Notes: generated by a model not told the origin, from the sequence alone. Shown: positions 7,929 through 17,329, numbered from the stretch's first letter. The stretch: 64,000 bases of DNA from Ktedonobacter robiniae (GCF_016587375.1 NZ_BNJG01000002.1:186001-250000), one strand, 5' to 3'. Made by a program: numbers and translations.

Positions 7929-8711
7929 ATGAAGAACAGTGTCTCCGGCTTTCCCCAATGCCGAGGTCCACCCCACCGTGACACGTCACACACCACTAGA
8001 TATCACAGCATCTTCTCTCTACGAAAGGAGCACATTTTCTTATGTCTGAGACACCTGCGCCTCAGCACGAGCATTTCCTCGTTGCCACCGAGCACACATA
8101 CCCGTCCGTCCTACCGCTATCTGTCGCTTGGTGGTCGTATTCTTGATCGCGAACACATCGTCACGCTCATTGATCACCGCTCACGCCAGCTTGCACCAGG
8201 GATCGAGGTCGTGTTCACCCACGAACGTCTGCCGTCATTTCTGGTCCAGGGCAACGACGAGCAGGAAACGCTGCTCACTTGGTACCTCAACGCCCTTCCC
8301 CAGGCGCCCCGGCCGTTTCTGCAATTCGGTGCCCATCTGCTCGCACGAGCATGCATCTGTGAAGTAATAGAGAGTAGCATCCGCTACTTCTCGCTGCCAG
8401 ATCCACTGATGGGCAACGCAGAATCCTCGATCCAAACCCTGGAACTGCATGAGCAGAGCGCCGATGCGGTACGCCAGTGGCTCTCGACCCAGACAGAGGT
8501 CATCGTGCCACTACAGCCTGTCGCCTGTGCGCCTTCAATCACACTGGACGCAGCCCAGGACACCCCCATGTGCCCGCACTGCGAAAGCTGGCTGACCCCG
8601 CTTTGGAATACCACAACGCGCACGCTTACCCTGGTCTGCCTCCTCTGTCGCTACACAGACGGCCCCTTTCTTTGCACGAAGCAGGGCGAACATACATCAG
8701 ACAACAATTGA
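7929..8711 (+). CDS. Module zinc-ribbon protein, copy A (5' end shifted)
   Basis: The body from about 8110 on (YRYLSLGGRILDREH onward) matches the 236-residue copy at 21301, including the C-terminal ribbon CPHCESW...CLLC followed by YTDGPF. Function unknown. The equivalent start here would be the ATG at 8041 (MSETPAPQ), but that frame runs out within about 35 codons, so the 5' end is frameshifted near 8100 relative to copy B. The frame of the body is open back to an ATG at 7929 with a strong GGAGG site, which could give a 260-residue protein with a new N-terminus. That region lies just beyond the inverted-repeat element. Followed closely by the ArsR-type gene. Confidence 0.6.
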   Translation: MKNSVSGFPQCRGPPHRDTSHTTRYHSIFSLRKEHIFLCLRHLRLSTSISSLPPSTHTRPSYRYLSLGGRILDREHIVTLIDHRSRQLAPGIEVVFTHERLPSFLVQGNDEQETLLTWYLNALPQAPRPFLQFGAHLLARACICEVIESSIRYFSLPDPLMGNAESSIQTLELHEQSADAVRQWLSTQTEVIVPLQPVACAPSITLDAAQDTPMCPHCESWLTPLWNTTTRTLTLVCLLCRYTDGPFLCTKQGEHTSDNN

Positions 8712-9388
8712 AAGGAACAATACCACCGATGAATACCCATTACCAACGAGACCACCTCTCCCTCCTTATGCATTCAGTCGATGATACGACCGCCTCAGAC
8801 TCAGGTGAGGGCAAGGACAGGCGAGATGCCGGATTGGAAGAGGATGCAGGCCTCGTGCTGTTGCTTGAGGCCCTCGCGAGCCCTGTCCGATTTCGCCTGC
8901 TCCGTTTGCTGACACGAGCAGAGGGAACCCTCTGCGTCCGTGAACTGGTCGAACGCATCCCGCGCACCCAGCCCGTCGTCTCGCACCATTTACAGAGAAC
9001 GGCCCAGAAAGCCCCGCTCTTTCTCAGGCGGGGATGAATGGGCGTTCCTTTCGGGCTGGTTGGGTGGAAGGGAAGCATCACTCTTCTTTCGTACTGTGTT
9101 CTCCACAGAATGAAGAAAGATCATCGTCTTCTCTTGTCTCACGCTTGCGCGCGAAACTCATTTCAGTCAGAGCGCCGGATATAGTATCCTCCTCTTCGAC
9201 CTCCCTGAAGAGCATGGAGTTGCTTCTCACGAATCCATTTCCGAACGGTACGTCGTCGAGTTACCAGAAGAAGCCTGCTCAACTGGAATAGCTGTGTAGG
9301 CATATGAACGTGGAGAAAGACACCAGGGGCGGGTAGCAGTCCCCTCTCTTTCTGAAGAGATCCTCTGCATTGGAAAGCAAAGCACGTC

Positions 9389-10963
9389 ATGAAGCGAGCA
9401 AAGACACCGACCTTTCTTCTCGAACTCCCTCTCCAGATCGATTGGAGCCAGGAACGCCAGGTACGTGCGCACCTGGAAGCGGCTCGGTGCCTGTATAACG
9501 CTCTGCTTGCTGAAGCCATGAAGCGGCTCCGATGCATGCGCAATGATCCTGCATGGAACAAGGCGCGGGCTCTCCCACGCTCGCACAAACAGCAACGCGC
9601 TCAGGCTTTTTCTGCCTTACGCACAAAATACCACTTCTCCGAATACGAGCTACACGAGTATGCCAAGCTTGCTCGTGTCTCGTGGATCGCTGATCACATT
9701 GATAGCACAATGGCTCAGACGCTCGCTACACGCGCCTATCAAGCTGCGAATCGGGTCTGCGTAGGCAAGGCCAAACGGGTGCGGTTTCGGAGTAAAGGCA
9801 GAGGCATCGATAGCGTGGAGGGCAAACGCAACGACGCCGGCATGCGCTTCGTGCTGGACCCCAATGCGGGAGACGGTGGCTTCCTGATCTGGAACCAGGA
9901 GGTCATTCCGGCGATCATCGACTGGCACGATCCCGTGATCCAGCATGGGATGCGCCACAAGATCAAATATGTCCGCCTGGTCCGCCGCAAGGCTTCCTCG
10001 CCATCCGCTCAAGGGGCCGATCACGATGGCAACCGCTATTTCGTCCAGCTCATCTTAGAGGGTCACGCACTCGTCAAGAAAAAGCACGAGCAGACCGGAA
10101 CCGACACGATTGGTCTGGATATCGGCCCCTCCAGCCTTGCCATTGTGCCGCGCGAGGGCAAAGCTGATCTGGTCACGTTCTGCCAGGAATTAACCCCAAA
10201 CGCCCGAAAAAAGCGGCGCATCCAACGGAAAATGGACCGGCAACGCCGCGCCAACAATCCAGAAAACTACGATGAGCAAGGCCGAGTGAAGTGGGGCAAA
10301 CGCCTGCGTTGGAAGGAGAGCAAGCGGTACCAGGCGACCAGGAGACAGCACGCCAATGCTGAGCGCAGACTCGCCGCTCACCGCAAGAGTCTGCATGGCA
10401 AGCTGGCTCATCGCATCGCTTCGGTGGGAAACACGATCCACATAGAAAAGACCTCGTTCAAAGGATGGCAGAAGCAGTATGGTCGGAGCATCGGACTTCG
10501 CGCTCCAGGGATGTTTGTAGCGCATTTGGCCCGCATAGTTGCGAAAACTGGCGGCATCCTGAGCGAAGTCTCTGCCTTCAAGACCCGACTCTCACAATAT
10601 TGTCATGCCTGTGGAGCCTACGTCAAGAAACCCAGATCGCAGCGCTGGCACCACTGCCCCTGTGGCTGTGGGCCTGTGCAGCGCGATCTGTACTCGGCCT
10701 TCTTGCTCGCTCATCTGGAACATGAACAGATTATCCCCTCTCTCACCCAGCCTGACTGGGAAGGTGCGGAGCCGCGCCTGCAAGCCGTGATGGAGGGTCT
10801 GCAACAACGTGCGAATGAAGGGCATGTCTTGCCCCGAAGCATGGGCGTGGTGGCTCGACGCAAAAGCGGAGCTGCCCGTGCCGGAGCGCGTCGGCTGAAA
10901 AGTCCTGCCTATCTCCACCAAGAGCCGATTTCTCCTTCGGGAGAGGCCGGAAACGGTGGGTGA
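9389..10963 (+). CDS. tnpB: TnpB RNA-guided endonuclease-type protein
   Basis: A 524-residue TnpB, rather long for the family (usually about 380-450). The RuvC-like site appears complete: D244 in TIGLDIG, E353 in IHIEKTSF and D433 in VQRDLYSAF. A zinc finger sits before the last Asp (C405-x2-C408, then C423/C425/C427). The N-terminal wedge region (DWSQERQVRAHLEAARCLYNALLAEAMKR) is typical. About 70 residues after the third motif form a basic tail (VARRKSGAARAGARRLK). Relatives use a guide RNA from the right end of their element to cut the empty donor or target site and so keep the element in place. No tnpA accompanies it. Confidence 0.88.
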   Translation: MKRAKTPTFLLELPLQIDWSQERQVRAHLEAARCLYNALLAEAMKRLRCMRNDPAWNKARALPRSHKQQRAQAFSALRTKYHFSEYELHEYAKLARVSWIADHIDSTMAQTLATRAYQAANRVCVGKAKRVRFRSKGRGIDSVEGKRNDAGMRFVLDPNAGDGGFLIWNQEVIPAIIDWHDPVIQHGMRHKIKYVRLVRRKASSPSAQGADHDGNRYFVQLILEGHALVKKKHEQTGTDTIGLDIGPSSLAIVPREGKADLVTFCQELTPNARKKRRIQRKMDRQRRANNPENYDEQGRVKWGKRLRWKESKRYQATRRQHANAERRLAAHRKSLHGKLAHRIASVGNTIHIEKTSFKGWQKQYGRSIGLRAPGMFVAHLARIVAKTGGILSEVSAFKTRLSQYCHACGAYVKKPRSQRWHHCPCGCGPVQRDLYSAFLLAHLEHEQIIPSLTQPDWEGAEPRLQAVMEGLQQRANEGHVLPRSMGVVARRKSGAARAGARRLKSPAYLHQEPISPSGEAGNGG

Positions 10964-11000
10964 GCAACAGGAACCCCCGCGCATTCATGCCGGGGAGGTC
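10880..11000 (+). ncRNA. Probable guide (omega/reRNA) region of the TnpB element
   Basis: In characterised IS605/IS1341 elements, the guide RNA overlaps the 3' end of tnpB, ends at the element boundary and takes its guide from flanking DNA. Here that corresponds to the last part of tnpB plus the right-end hairpin (10975-10995), and the guide would start about 11001 in the ArsR remnant. The 5' limit is a guess; no promoter is claimed. Confidence 0.35.
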
Positions 11001-11283
11001 TCAGTGTTCGCCGGTTTCCTGGGTGTCAAGCGCCTGGGGAATCACGCATATTACTACATTTTGCCCGACAAACTGAAGGAGGTCCGCGAGGGGCTCGCCT
11101 CCGTTGAACACCTGCTTCAGCAGAGGCGCGAGGATCAGCTCTAAACCAAAGCACCCGCTTCAAGGGCCGAGAGCTTATCTCTCTCCACTGAAACAAGGTG
11201 AGGAGAGAGCGGAAGTACGCCAATGCGCTCTCCTCAGAAGCATATCTCACGACCTCTCATCGTACAACACAGTTTCCAGCGTA

Positions 11284-11325
11284 ACGACAGCCTCCCGGCG
11301 CGCCCGGGAGGCTGTCGTCCTTTTT
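11284..11325 (+). terminator. Terminator after the ArsR remnant
   Basis: Stem of 15 bp, 11284-11298 with 11304-11318, closed by a short CG-rich loop and followed by CC and TTTTT. It sits 20 bp before the next start codon, so it separates the ArsR gene from the downstream pair. Module B has a weaker hairpin at the same place (22582-22620). Confidence 0.8.
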
Positions 11326-11345
11326 GAAAGGAGACAAATCACATC

Positions 11346-12260
11346 ATGCCCACATCATCAAGACATACTCTGGCACAGGAGATTGCAGACGCCTTGCACC
11401 AGGTGCTCACCCTGTATCCATCACATCCGCTCACAGCGGTCTTCGCCTGCGTCAGCGAGAATGGTACGATTGAGCGCACACGCCTCTCTGAATCCATTGC
11501 CACCTGGTCATCACAATTACGGCACTCTCAGTCCAGCCAGCACGCGCTCTGCTTTCAGAGAAGAGAGCAGACGCAACGCCTGCTTCTGCAACGCGGGGTC
11601 GCATTTGCCCTGCTTGGATCATCTGAGCAGGCACGGCAAGACCTTCACGCGCTTCTACAACACGCACATGGCGGGAGCCAAACACACAGGCGGCTGGAAG
11701 GGCTTGCCTGCCTGGTGCTCGCGGTCCTCTCAACACACCAGGAACGCTACCCGGATGCCCTCCCGCTCTGGAAACAGACACAGGCTTGGCTTCAGCCACA
11801 TGAATACGACCGGCTCACATTGACCTGGCACTACGTGAAGGTCCTCATTAGGCTCAAGCACATACGCAAGGCCGACAGCGTTCTCACACAGATCCTCACG
11901 CCTGCCACCTCTGATCCACGCCTGCCACGGCAGGAGGAACGCGCCGACGCCTACGCCGAACTCTATGCACAGCGCGGCGGGGTCCGTTCCCTCCTGGGCT
12001 ACCACCAGGAGGCGATTCGGGACCTCAACAGAGCACTCGCGCTCACCCCCACCTGTGCGCGTTTCTTCTCCATTCGCGGACTCCTTCATGCCAGGCAGCA
12101 GCACTGGCAGGCAGCGTATCAGGATCTGTGGCACTCGCTCCACGACATGCCAGAAGACCAGGAACTGGTGGCTTGCTTCTTCGTCGTGCTGCAACGCCTG
12201 GGAGCACAACTTGCGACACCTGCCACACCACAGACGAAAGAGAGCGTCACCCATGCATAA
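11346..12260 (+). CDS. Helical-repeat (TPR-like) module protein, copy A
   Basis: 304 residues with TPR-like helix pairs: LLLQRGVAFALLGSSEQARQDLHALLQ (about 77-105), a RYPDALPLWKQTQAWL helix, a KADSVLTQIL helix and the clear repeat YAQRGGVRSLLGYHQEAIRDLNRALALTPTCARFFSIRGLLHARQQHWQAAYQDLWHSL (about 205-265). TPRs bind proteins or peptides, so a scaffold or regulator role is likely, but there is no enzyme domain. The ATG follows GAAAGGAG. Its stop codon overlaps the start of the HExxH gene, so the two are translationally coupled. The module B copy is frameshifted; this one is intact. Confidence 0.75.
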   Translation: MPTSSRHTLAQEIADALHQVLTLYPSHPLTAVFACVSENGTIERTRLSESIATWSSQLRHSQSSQHALCFQRREQTQRLLLQRGVAFALLGSSEQARQDLHALLQHAHGGSQTHRRLEGLACLVLAVLSTHQERYPDALPLWKQTQAWLQPHEYDRLTLTWHYVKVLIRLKHIRKADSVLTQILTPATSDPRLPRQEERADAYAELYAQRGGVRSLLGYHQEAIRDLNRALALTPTCARFFSIRGLLHARQQHWQAAYQDLWHSLHDMPEDQELVACFFVVLQRLGAQLATPATPQTKESVTHA

Positions 12261-13572
12261 CTCCACCTTCACCCGCCAGCTTCAGGCGTTACGCGCATCG
12301 CTTCCACCAGAAGCACCTGACCCCCTGATCGATCCACCACCCGACGCGTTCCTGCGCCTGTGGGAATGTGCCAGGGCTGCGGGTATCGTGGTAAGCGAGC
12401 TCTTCGTGGTGAGCCAGCCGCTTGATCCTCACGCTGCCGGAGCCTATTCCGTTGAGCATCATGACATTTGGATCTGGTCCGCCCTGGAGATACCGGAAGA
12501 GCAGGTCCTGCGTACCCTTCTCCACGAACTGGCGCATGCCCAGTGTCCCCCGAATCTGCCCTATGCGTCGTTTGAAGAGGAGTGGGCCGAAGAACAAGCG
12601 ACCTGGCAGCGCGCCGTTGCCCTGGCACACAGTTGGGGTATGGCTCATCTGTTCCCGCAAGAGAGCATAGCAGAGATCCAGGAAGAGGTGGAGGCGTGTT
12701 TGCAGCAGCGTCTCGCCGCCTCTGCCATCCTTGGCAGTACCGATATGGCGCGCACCGAACAGGCCCTCAGACAAATCCGACTTGAAGCCCATGCCCGCGG
12801 ATGGACCGGTCAACTGCTGCACGAGGTCCTCACAGGGACATGTGCTGATCCAGGATACCTTGCTGAAGTGCTCACCTTTGATCGCTGCGCCCTTCATACT
12901 TGCTGGGAAACGGCACATGAACCTGAAGCAGATCCCGACCCGGAGACGCTCTTTGGCCCCCTCTCCCATCTCCATGACGCGGCACAACTGATCCGCGCGG
13001 TAGAGATGCTCCAACGGACGCTCGCCTCCTGCGCCCGGCAGGAAGAGGCACTGCGAGCACGTCTTGCCCGGCGCTCCTGGCACACGACGACATCGGGCAC
13101 AGTGTCATGTGAGCAAAGCCGACAGATCATACACGATGAGACCGCACTGCAAGAGGTCATTGCGCTAGTCAACCAGCTGTGCTTTGGAGCGCGTGGCTAC
13201 GCCCTGCGCATGCATTGGCAATGCTATGAGACGCTGTTCGCCCAGCATGATCAGGGGAGGCAGCCAGCGCACCTCTATTGTCTTCAGCTGATCTTTACAC
13301 CGTGGACGGAAGTGCTCACCACCATCGCCCCCTGGATGGACACGGAAGATCTTCCTTCCTGTGCCCCACGGCATCCCAGAGCCATCTGGTTTCTGTTTCC
13401 ATCGGGGCAGGACACGACCCCGCTTGAGGCGGCCTGGCAACTCTTTGTCCTCTCCTGGGTCAATTGTGCTGCTATCAGCTATGAAGGGCTCTTTCACACA
13501 TCAACGTCGCCTCTGCAAGACAGCGGTGAGTCTCAAAAGGCAATCGCTCCAGAGGGCATGGAAGGCGCATGA
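12253..13572 (+). CDS. HExxH putative zinc metallopeptidase, copy A
   Basis: 439 residues starting at an ATG that overlaps the end of the TPR-like gene. The key motif is H91-E92-L-A-H95 in LRTLLHELAHAQCPP, followed about 20 residues later by EEEWAEEQATW, which could supply the third zinc ligand. This arrangement recalls ImmA/IrrE-type proteases of mobile elements, but overall similarity is not strong enough to name it. It begins with PEAPDPLIDPPPDAFLRLWE, has a helical middle part and, only in this copy, a C-terminal region (about residues 305-439) that is replaced in copy B. Coupling to a TPR-like partner suggests a substrate-recognition pair. No signal peptide. Confidence 0.65.
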   Translation: MHNSTFTRQLQALRASLPPEAPDPLIDPPPDAFLRLWECARAAGIVVSELFVVSQPLDPHAAGAYSVEHHDIWIWSALEIPEEQVLRTLLHELAHAQCPPNLPYASFEEEWAEEQATWQRAVALAHSWGMAHLFPQESIAEIQEEVEACLQQRLAASAILGSTDMARTEQALRQIRLEAHARGWTGQLLHEVLTGTCADPGYLAEVLTFDRCALHTCWETAHEPEADPDPETLFGPLSHLHDAAQLIRAVEMLQRTLASCARQEEALRARLARRSWHTTTSGTVSCEQSRQIIHDETALQEVIALVNQLCFGARGYALRMHWQCYETLFAQHDQGRQPAHLYCLQLIFTPWTEVLTTIAPWMDTEDLPSCAPRHPRAIWFLFPSGQDTTPLEAAWQLFVLSWVNCAAISYEGLFHTSTSPLQDSGESQKAIAPEGMEGA

Positions 13573-13594
13573 AAAACGTACCGATGATACATCG

Positions 13595-13636
13595 ACACGC
13601 AAGACGACACCTCGTTGGAGGTGTCGTCTTGCGTGT
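13595..13636 (+). terminator. Terminator at the end of module A
   Basis: Perfect 19-bp stem, 13595-13613 with 13618-13636, loop GTTG, followed by a weak T stretch. It lies 23 bp after the HExxH gene and closes the gene row. Confidence 0.75.
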
Positions 13637-14034
13637 GCTTTGGAGAATGGAAAAGATGAAACAGAAACCTCGCCACGGAGGGTTTACAAATCCCGGCAGT
13701 GACGTTGACTGATAGGTGCGAATAAACTCTACATTTAGTCTCACTTACTCATCTCGTGCTGAATGAAATAAGACGCTGATTGTGAGATGGGTTTTTGACA
13801 CAAAAGCATCAGGTTATCCTAACACGAATGAACACCCCAGACCCTGATCCTGATGGGCTTCTCGCTGTGCCAAGAAACGGTCGATTACTGCGACATATGG
13901 CTCTGCCAGGGAATAAGCGGATGAGCGGGGAAGCTGCTCGTTCTCTGCTGTACTTTCTTGTCGATCATCTTTGTACTATAATAGTGAATGTTGGGGAACC
14001 GACGTGGAAAAGATCCCCAACAGCGTAGGGGGAG
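13637..14034. other. Gene-poor stretch and leader of the LuxR gene
   Basis: No convincing gene. A 77-codon frame (13795-14028) has no clear ribosome site or family resemblance. A TATAAT lies at 13977-13982 without a convincing -35 box. The leader has an 8-bp stem (GTTGGGGA with TCCCCAAC, about 13989-14022) directly before the AGGGGGAG ribosome site of the regulator gene, which might affect translation. Confidence 0.4.
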
Positions 14035-17000
14035 ATGATGCCCGAACTGTCACGAGCAACACTCATGTGGTCGCAACGTAACCAGCGCTATGAACTGTAT
14101 CTCCACGGACAGGCTGAGCAGCACTTCTCTGTACAAGGCGGAGAAGCCTTTTCTGCCTGGGTGAGATCCCAGATCTCGTTTGCCTTCGTGGGCCAATCCG
14201 GGCGGCTCTCGGTGCTCAAAGAAGCCCGCGAGCGGGGGCGTGGCTATTGGTATGCTTACCACAAACACGGCCAGCATACCCACAAGGGCTATTTAGGTCC
14301 ATCCGAACGGCTGACGTTTGCACGCTTAGAGGAAGTAGCGGGGAAGCTGAATAATCCCACTCCTTCCCCCACACGCGCGATTCCCATCTCTCGACGAGAA
14401 AAGGCTGAGCAAGGAAGCAAGAGGACGGCTGCTGCACATCCCCATCAAGAGCAGAGCCCGCTGCTCTCCACCAAGTTCTCCCCTCCTCGTTTGCCGAGTT
14501 TTCTGGTGGAGCGGGCTGACTCGCGAACCTCCTTGCAAGCGGTTCGGACCCACGCGCTGACGCTCGTTTCGGCTTCTGCTGGTAGCGGCAAGACCACCCT
14601 GCTCTCAACCTGGTCGGCGACGGCTCGCCTCTCGCAGATTCGGGGAGAAGGAAGGCTCATGGGCACAGGGAGCGATGCCGAACTGGTGATGGCCTGGCTC
14701 TCTCTGGATTCCCTGGACAATAACCCTCTCCGGTTTTGGCATGTGGTCATCGCAGCCCTGCGCAACTCGCTGCCCAGCGTTGGAGAGCAGGCGCTCGCCT
14801 TGCTGCAGGCTCGGCAGGCTCCTCCACTCTCGACGATTCTGACGGCTCTGCTCAATGATCTGGTACCACTTTCCCGAGACTGTCTTCTGATGCTAGATGA
14901 TTATCATCTGATCGAGGAGGCTGAGATTCATGATTCCATGCGCTTCTTGCTTGATCATGCCCCTACACATCTGCATCTCGTGCTTGCAACGCGCCGTGAT
15001 CCTGACCTTGCCCTCGCAAGGTTGCGTGTGCATGGCCAACTGCTCGAGATCCGAGACCAGGATTTGTCCTTAACGCTCTCAGAGGCGTCCAGTTTCCTGG
15101 TACAGGGCATGGATCTGCCTCTTTCAGAAGAGCAGGTCGGTATCCTGTACCGGCGCACGGGGGGATGGATTGCTGGTCTCCACCTGGCAGCACTCTCGGC
15201 GCGCTCGTGCGAGGATCTCTCGGCCTGGATCACAGACTTTGGGGGATCGCACCGCTACTTGCTGGATTATGTGCAGCAAGATATTCTCGCACAGCTCCCA
15301 CATTCCCTCCAGAACTTTTTGCTCCAGACAAGCGTCGTGAACAGAATGAACGCGGCCATCTGTCAGGCCGTCGCCGTAGGAATGACCCAAGATGCCTGCC
15401 AACACATGCTGGAAGAGGTGGAGAGAGCGAATCTCTTTGTCGTGCCTCTCGATGAGCGGCGGCAGTGGTATCGCTACCATGATCTCTTTCGTGAGGTGCT
15501 GCTTGCCCGTTTGCTGGCGAGGCAGCCAGACGTTCTTCCACTCCTGCACATCCGAGCCGCCCACTGGTATGAGGGGCAAAGCGAGATACGGGAAGCGATT
15601 ATGCACGCGCTGGCAGCGCCTGACTTCTCGTATGCAGCGGACCTGCTGGAGCAGGCGGCTCCTGTCTTCTGGCTCAATGGAGAAGCCAGAACCATTCACA
15701 ACTGGGTACTGGCTCTGCCCAATGCTGTGCTACGGGCGCACTTACGTCTCACCCTCAATGCTGCTTTTCGCTTGCTCAATTCCGCCAGTATCACTACCAG
15801 CGTGGGACATGCCGCTCTGCGGGCTCAGGTAGAGAGCCTGCAAACACGTTTGGAAGAAATCCTGCACCAAGCGAGTAGATTCTCGCTGACCGATGCGGAG
15901 GCGGGGTTCATCAGGTTGCGTCTGCACGTGCTGCGAGCCTTAATCCAGACACGGGTGCTTGTCAAACAGGGCGACAGAGAACAGCTGCAGCAGCTCACCC
16001 AAGAGATAGAAGCGCTCTCCCCTGATGAGGACATCAGCTGGAATGTCATACGGCTCACGCTTCCTTTCTTCCTGGCCGTCGTCCTTGGGGGCGAGGGAGC
16101 CTGTCTCATTTCTCGGTTGCAGACAGCTCAACAAGAGATGAGGGAGGCAGGTGATCCCCTGGTGGCTATCCGCGTCAGTGTTTGGCTCGCTCATTCCTTT
16201 GTCCAAGCTGGAAAACTGCATCGAGCACGAAAGGAAGCGAAGGCGGGACTTGCTCTTCTCGAACGAATTGGTGGGCGAACTCCGTGGGAAGGACAACTGT
16301 ACTATGCCCTCTTCCTCGTTGACTACGCTCAAGGGAGGCTGGAAGAAGCGGCAAACGGGCTGAAGCTGATGCTTGAGATCGCACACAACTGGCAACAGGT
16401 GGAATTGTTGGTTATGGGAGAAGTTTTCTCTTTCCGACTTGCCCTGACGAAAAGGGATCGTGTCGCGGCCCAACAGTCTTTTCAACAACTTGAAACACTG
16501 ATGGAGCGCGAGCGTTTTGCCGCACGAGCCCCCTGGATACCCATCTTGCGCGTCCAACTGTGGCTGTTGGAGGGCAATGTGGGAGCGGCATTGGCCTGGA
16601 CCGTGCGAACCATCTTGCCGAAAAGAGCCTGGAACCCCATGTCCCGTTGGGAAGTGCTGATGGGCGTGCGGGTTTTGCTCGTTCAGCAGCAGTATCTTCA
16701 GGCCGCTGAACTCCTCTCTCGCTTCCAGGAGTACTTTGACCAGCCAGGGTTGCTTGACGCTGCGATCGAATGGATGGCGCTCTCGGTTGTCGTGCTCTCG
16801 CGGTGTGAGATGCGTGAACACGCCGTTCAAATAGCGGCGCGCCTGTTTGCTCTCGTCGAGCCAGAGGACTGTGTTCGTCTGGACCTTGATAGCGGATCTC
16901 CTTTGATGAGAGAGGTGTTGGAGGTCTGGTTGCAAGTGCGCCACGAAGAGATCTCCCAAGCAAGCACATCTGTCTTTTCTCAGTCTGCTATCCTGCGCCT

Positions 17001-17277
17001 ACTTGCAACTCTGGAGCGGAACACACCAGGAGTTACCCAGGAGAGCGAAGCGTTCTCTGCTTCCTCGAAGAGGAGCCCACTTCTCAGTCCGCTCTCTCGG
17101 CAAGAGCAGCAGGTATTGCAGATGCTGGTAGCGGGGCAGACCTACAAGGAGATGGCTCAGACACTCGTTGTCTCTCCCAATACCATCAAGTCTCAGGTCA
17201 GCAGCATCTATCGCAAGCTCGGCGTGAGCCGACGCGCTGAAGCCATTGCCATAAGCCAGCGTTTGCAACTCCTCTAG
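14035..17277 (+). CDS. LuxR-family regulator with MalT-like STAND ATPase
   Basis: 1,080 residues. The N-terminal 100 residues (with GYWYAYHKHGQHTHKGYLG) resemble an extension seen in related Ktedonobacteria-style regulators. A STAND NTPase follows: Walker A AGSGKTTLL at about 182-190 and Walker B CLLMLDDYH at about 283-291, with a GGWIAGLHLAAL sensor motif. A long helical-repeat region (about 520-980) serves as the inducer-sensing arm, and a LuxR/FixJ helix-turn-helix (LSRQEQQVLQMLVAGQTYKEMA...VSPNTIKSQVSSIYRKLGV) closes the protein. MalT relatives assemble with ATP and ligand and activate transcription. Start ATGATG after AGGGGGAG. A hairpin follows. Target genes are not evident; the downstream small genes are candidates. 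Confidence 0.92.
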   Translation: MMPELSRATLMWSQRNQRYELYLHGQAEQHFSVQGGEAFSAWVRSQISFAFVGQSGRLSVLKEARERGRGYWYAYHKHGQHTHKGYLGPSERLTFARLEEVAGKLNNPTPSPTRAIPISRREKAEQGSKRTAAAHPHQEQSPLLSTKFSPPRLPSFLVERADSRTSLQAVRTHALTLVSASAGSGKTTLLSTWSATARLSQIRGEGRLMGTGSDAELVMAWLSLDSLDNNPLRFWHVVIAALRNSLPSVGEQALALLQARQAPPLSTILTALLNDLVPLSRDCLLMLDDYHLIEEAEIHDSMRFLLDHAPTHLHLVLATRRDPDLALARLRVHGQLLEIRDQDLSLTLSEASSFLVQGMDLPLSEEQVGILYRRTGGWIAGLHLAALSARSCEDLSAWITDFGGSHRYLLDYVQQDILAQLPHSLQNFLLQTSVVNRMNAAICQAVAVGMTQDACQHMLEEVERANLFVVPLDERRQWYRYHDLFREVLLARLLARQPDVLPLLHIRAAHWYEGQSEIREAIMHALAAPDFSYAADLLEQAAPVFWLNGEARTIHNWVLALPNAVLRAHLRLTLNAAFRLLNSASITTSVGHAALRAQVESLQTRLEEILHQASRFSLTDAEAGFIRLRLHVLRALIQTRVLVKQGDREQLQQLTQEIEALSPDEDISWNVIRLTLPFFLAVVLGGEGACLISRLQTAQQEMREAGDPLVAIRVSVWLAHSFVQAGKLHRARKEAKAGLALLERIGGRTPWEGQLYYALFLVDYAQGRLEEAANGLKLMLEIAHNWQQVELLVMGEVFSFRLALTKRDRVAAQQSFQQLETLMERERFAARAPWIPILRVQLWLLEGNVGAALAWTVRTILPKRAWNPMSRWEVLMGVRVLLVQQQYLQAAELLSRFQEYFDQPGLLDAAIEWMALSVVVLSRCEMREHAVQIAARLFALVEPEDCVRLDLDSGSPLMREVLEVWLQVRHEEISQASTSVFSQSAILRLLATLERNTPGVTQESEAFSASSKRSPLLSPLSRQEQQVLQMLVAGQTYKEMAQTLVVSPNTIKSQVSSIYRKLGVSRRAEAIAISQRLQLL

Positions 17278-17294
17278 CAGCCGCGTTCAGCAGG

Positions 17295-17329
17295 TGGTAA
17301 AGAGCGCGAATGTTTCGCGCTCTTTACCA
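17295..17329 (+). terminator. Terminator after the LuxR gene
   Basis: 16-bp stem (17295-17310 with 17314-17329) around a TGT loop, 17 bp after the stop codon. No long T-run follows. Confidence 0.65.

Larger units (their letters stand above)
8996..11000 (+). mobile_element. IS200/IS605-type (IS1341-like) element, tnpB only
   Basis: The extra DNA inside the ArsR gene relative to module B. The left end carries a hairpin (CCCCGC/GCGGGG, 9012-9033) and the right end another (CCCCG/CGGGG, 10975-10995) followed by GAGGTCTCAGTG. This layout, together with the lack of inverted ends or target repeat, is typical of IS605 relatives. There is no tnpA, so movement needs help from elsewhere. Boundaries are good to about 5-10 bp. 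The bases just before the left end, CATTTAC, are where a TnpB target-adjacent motif would be expected. Confidence 0.8.
8729..11144 (+). pseudogene. ArsR-type winged-helix regulator split by a TnpB element
   Basis: The 5' part (8729 to about 8995) encodes LEEDAGLVLLLEALASPVRF, the ELVERIPRTQPVVSHHL recognition helix, and then runs into insertion DNA and stops at 9037. The 3' part (from about 11001) continues with the wing and helix (FAGFLGVKRLGNHAYYYILPDKLKEVR, ending VEHLLQQRREDQL). The intact copy at 22021-22434 shows that the two parts belong together and that about 2.0 kb has been inserted immediately after the recognition helix. The truncated N-terminal product, if made, would keep most of the DNA-reading helix but lose the wing. 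Confidence 0.85.

Noticed and set aside
13795..14028. 77-codon frame before the LuxR gene
   Set aside because: No ribosome site or recognisable fold; described as leader instead.
15940..16959. 339-codon minus-strand frame inside the LuxR/MalT gene
   Set aside because: Shadow of the helical-repeat region; low-complexity composition and no known motif.
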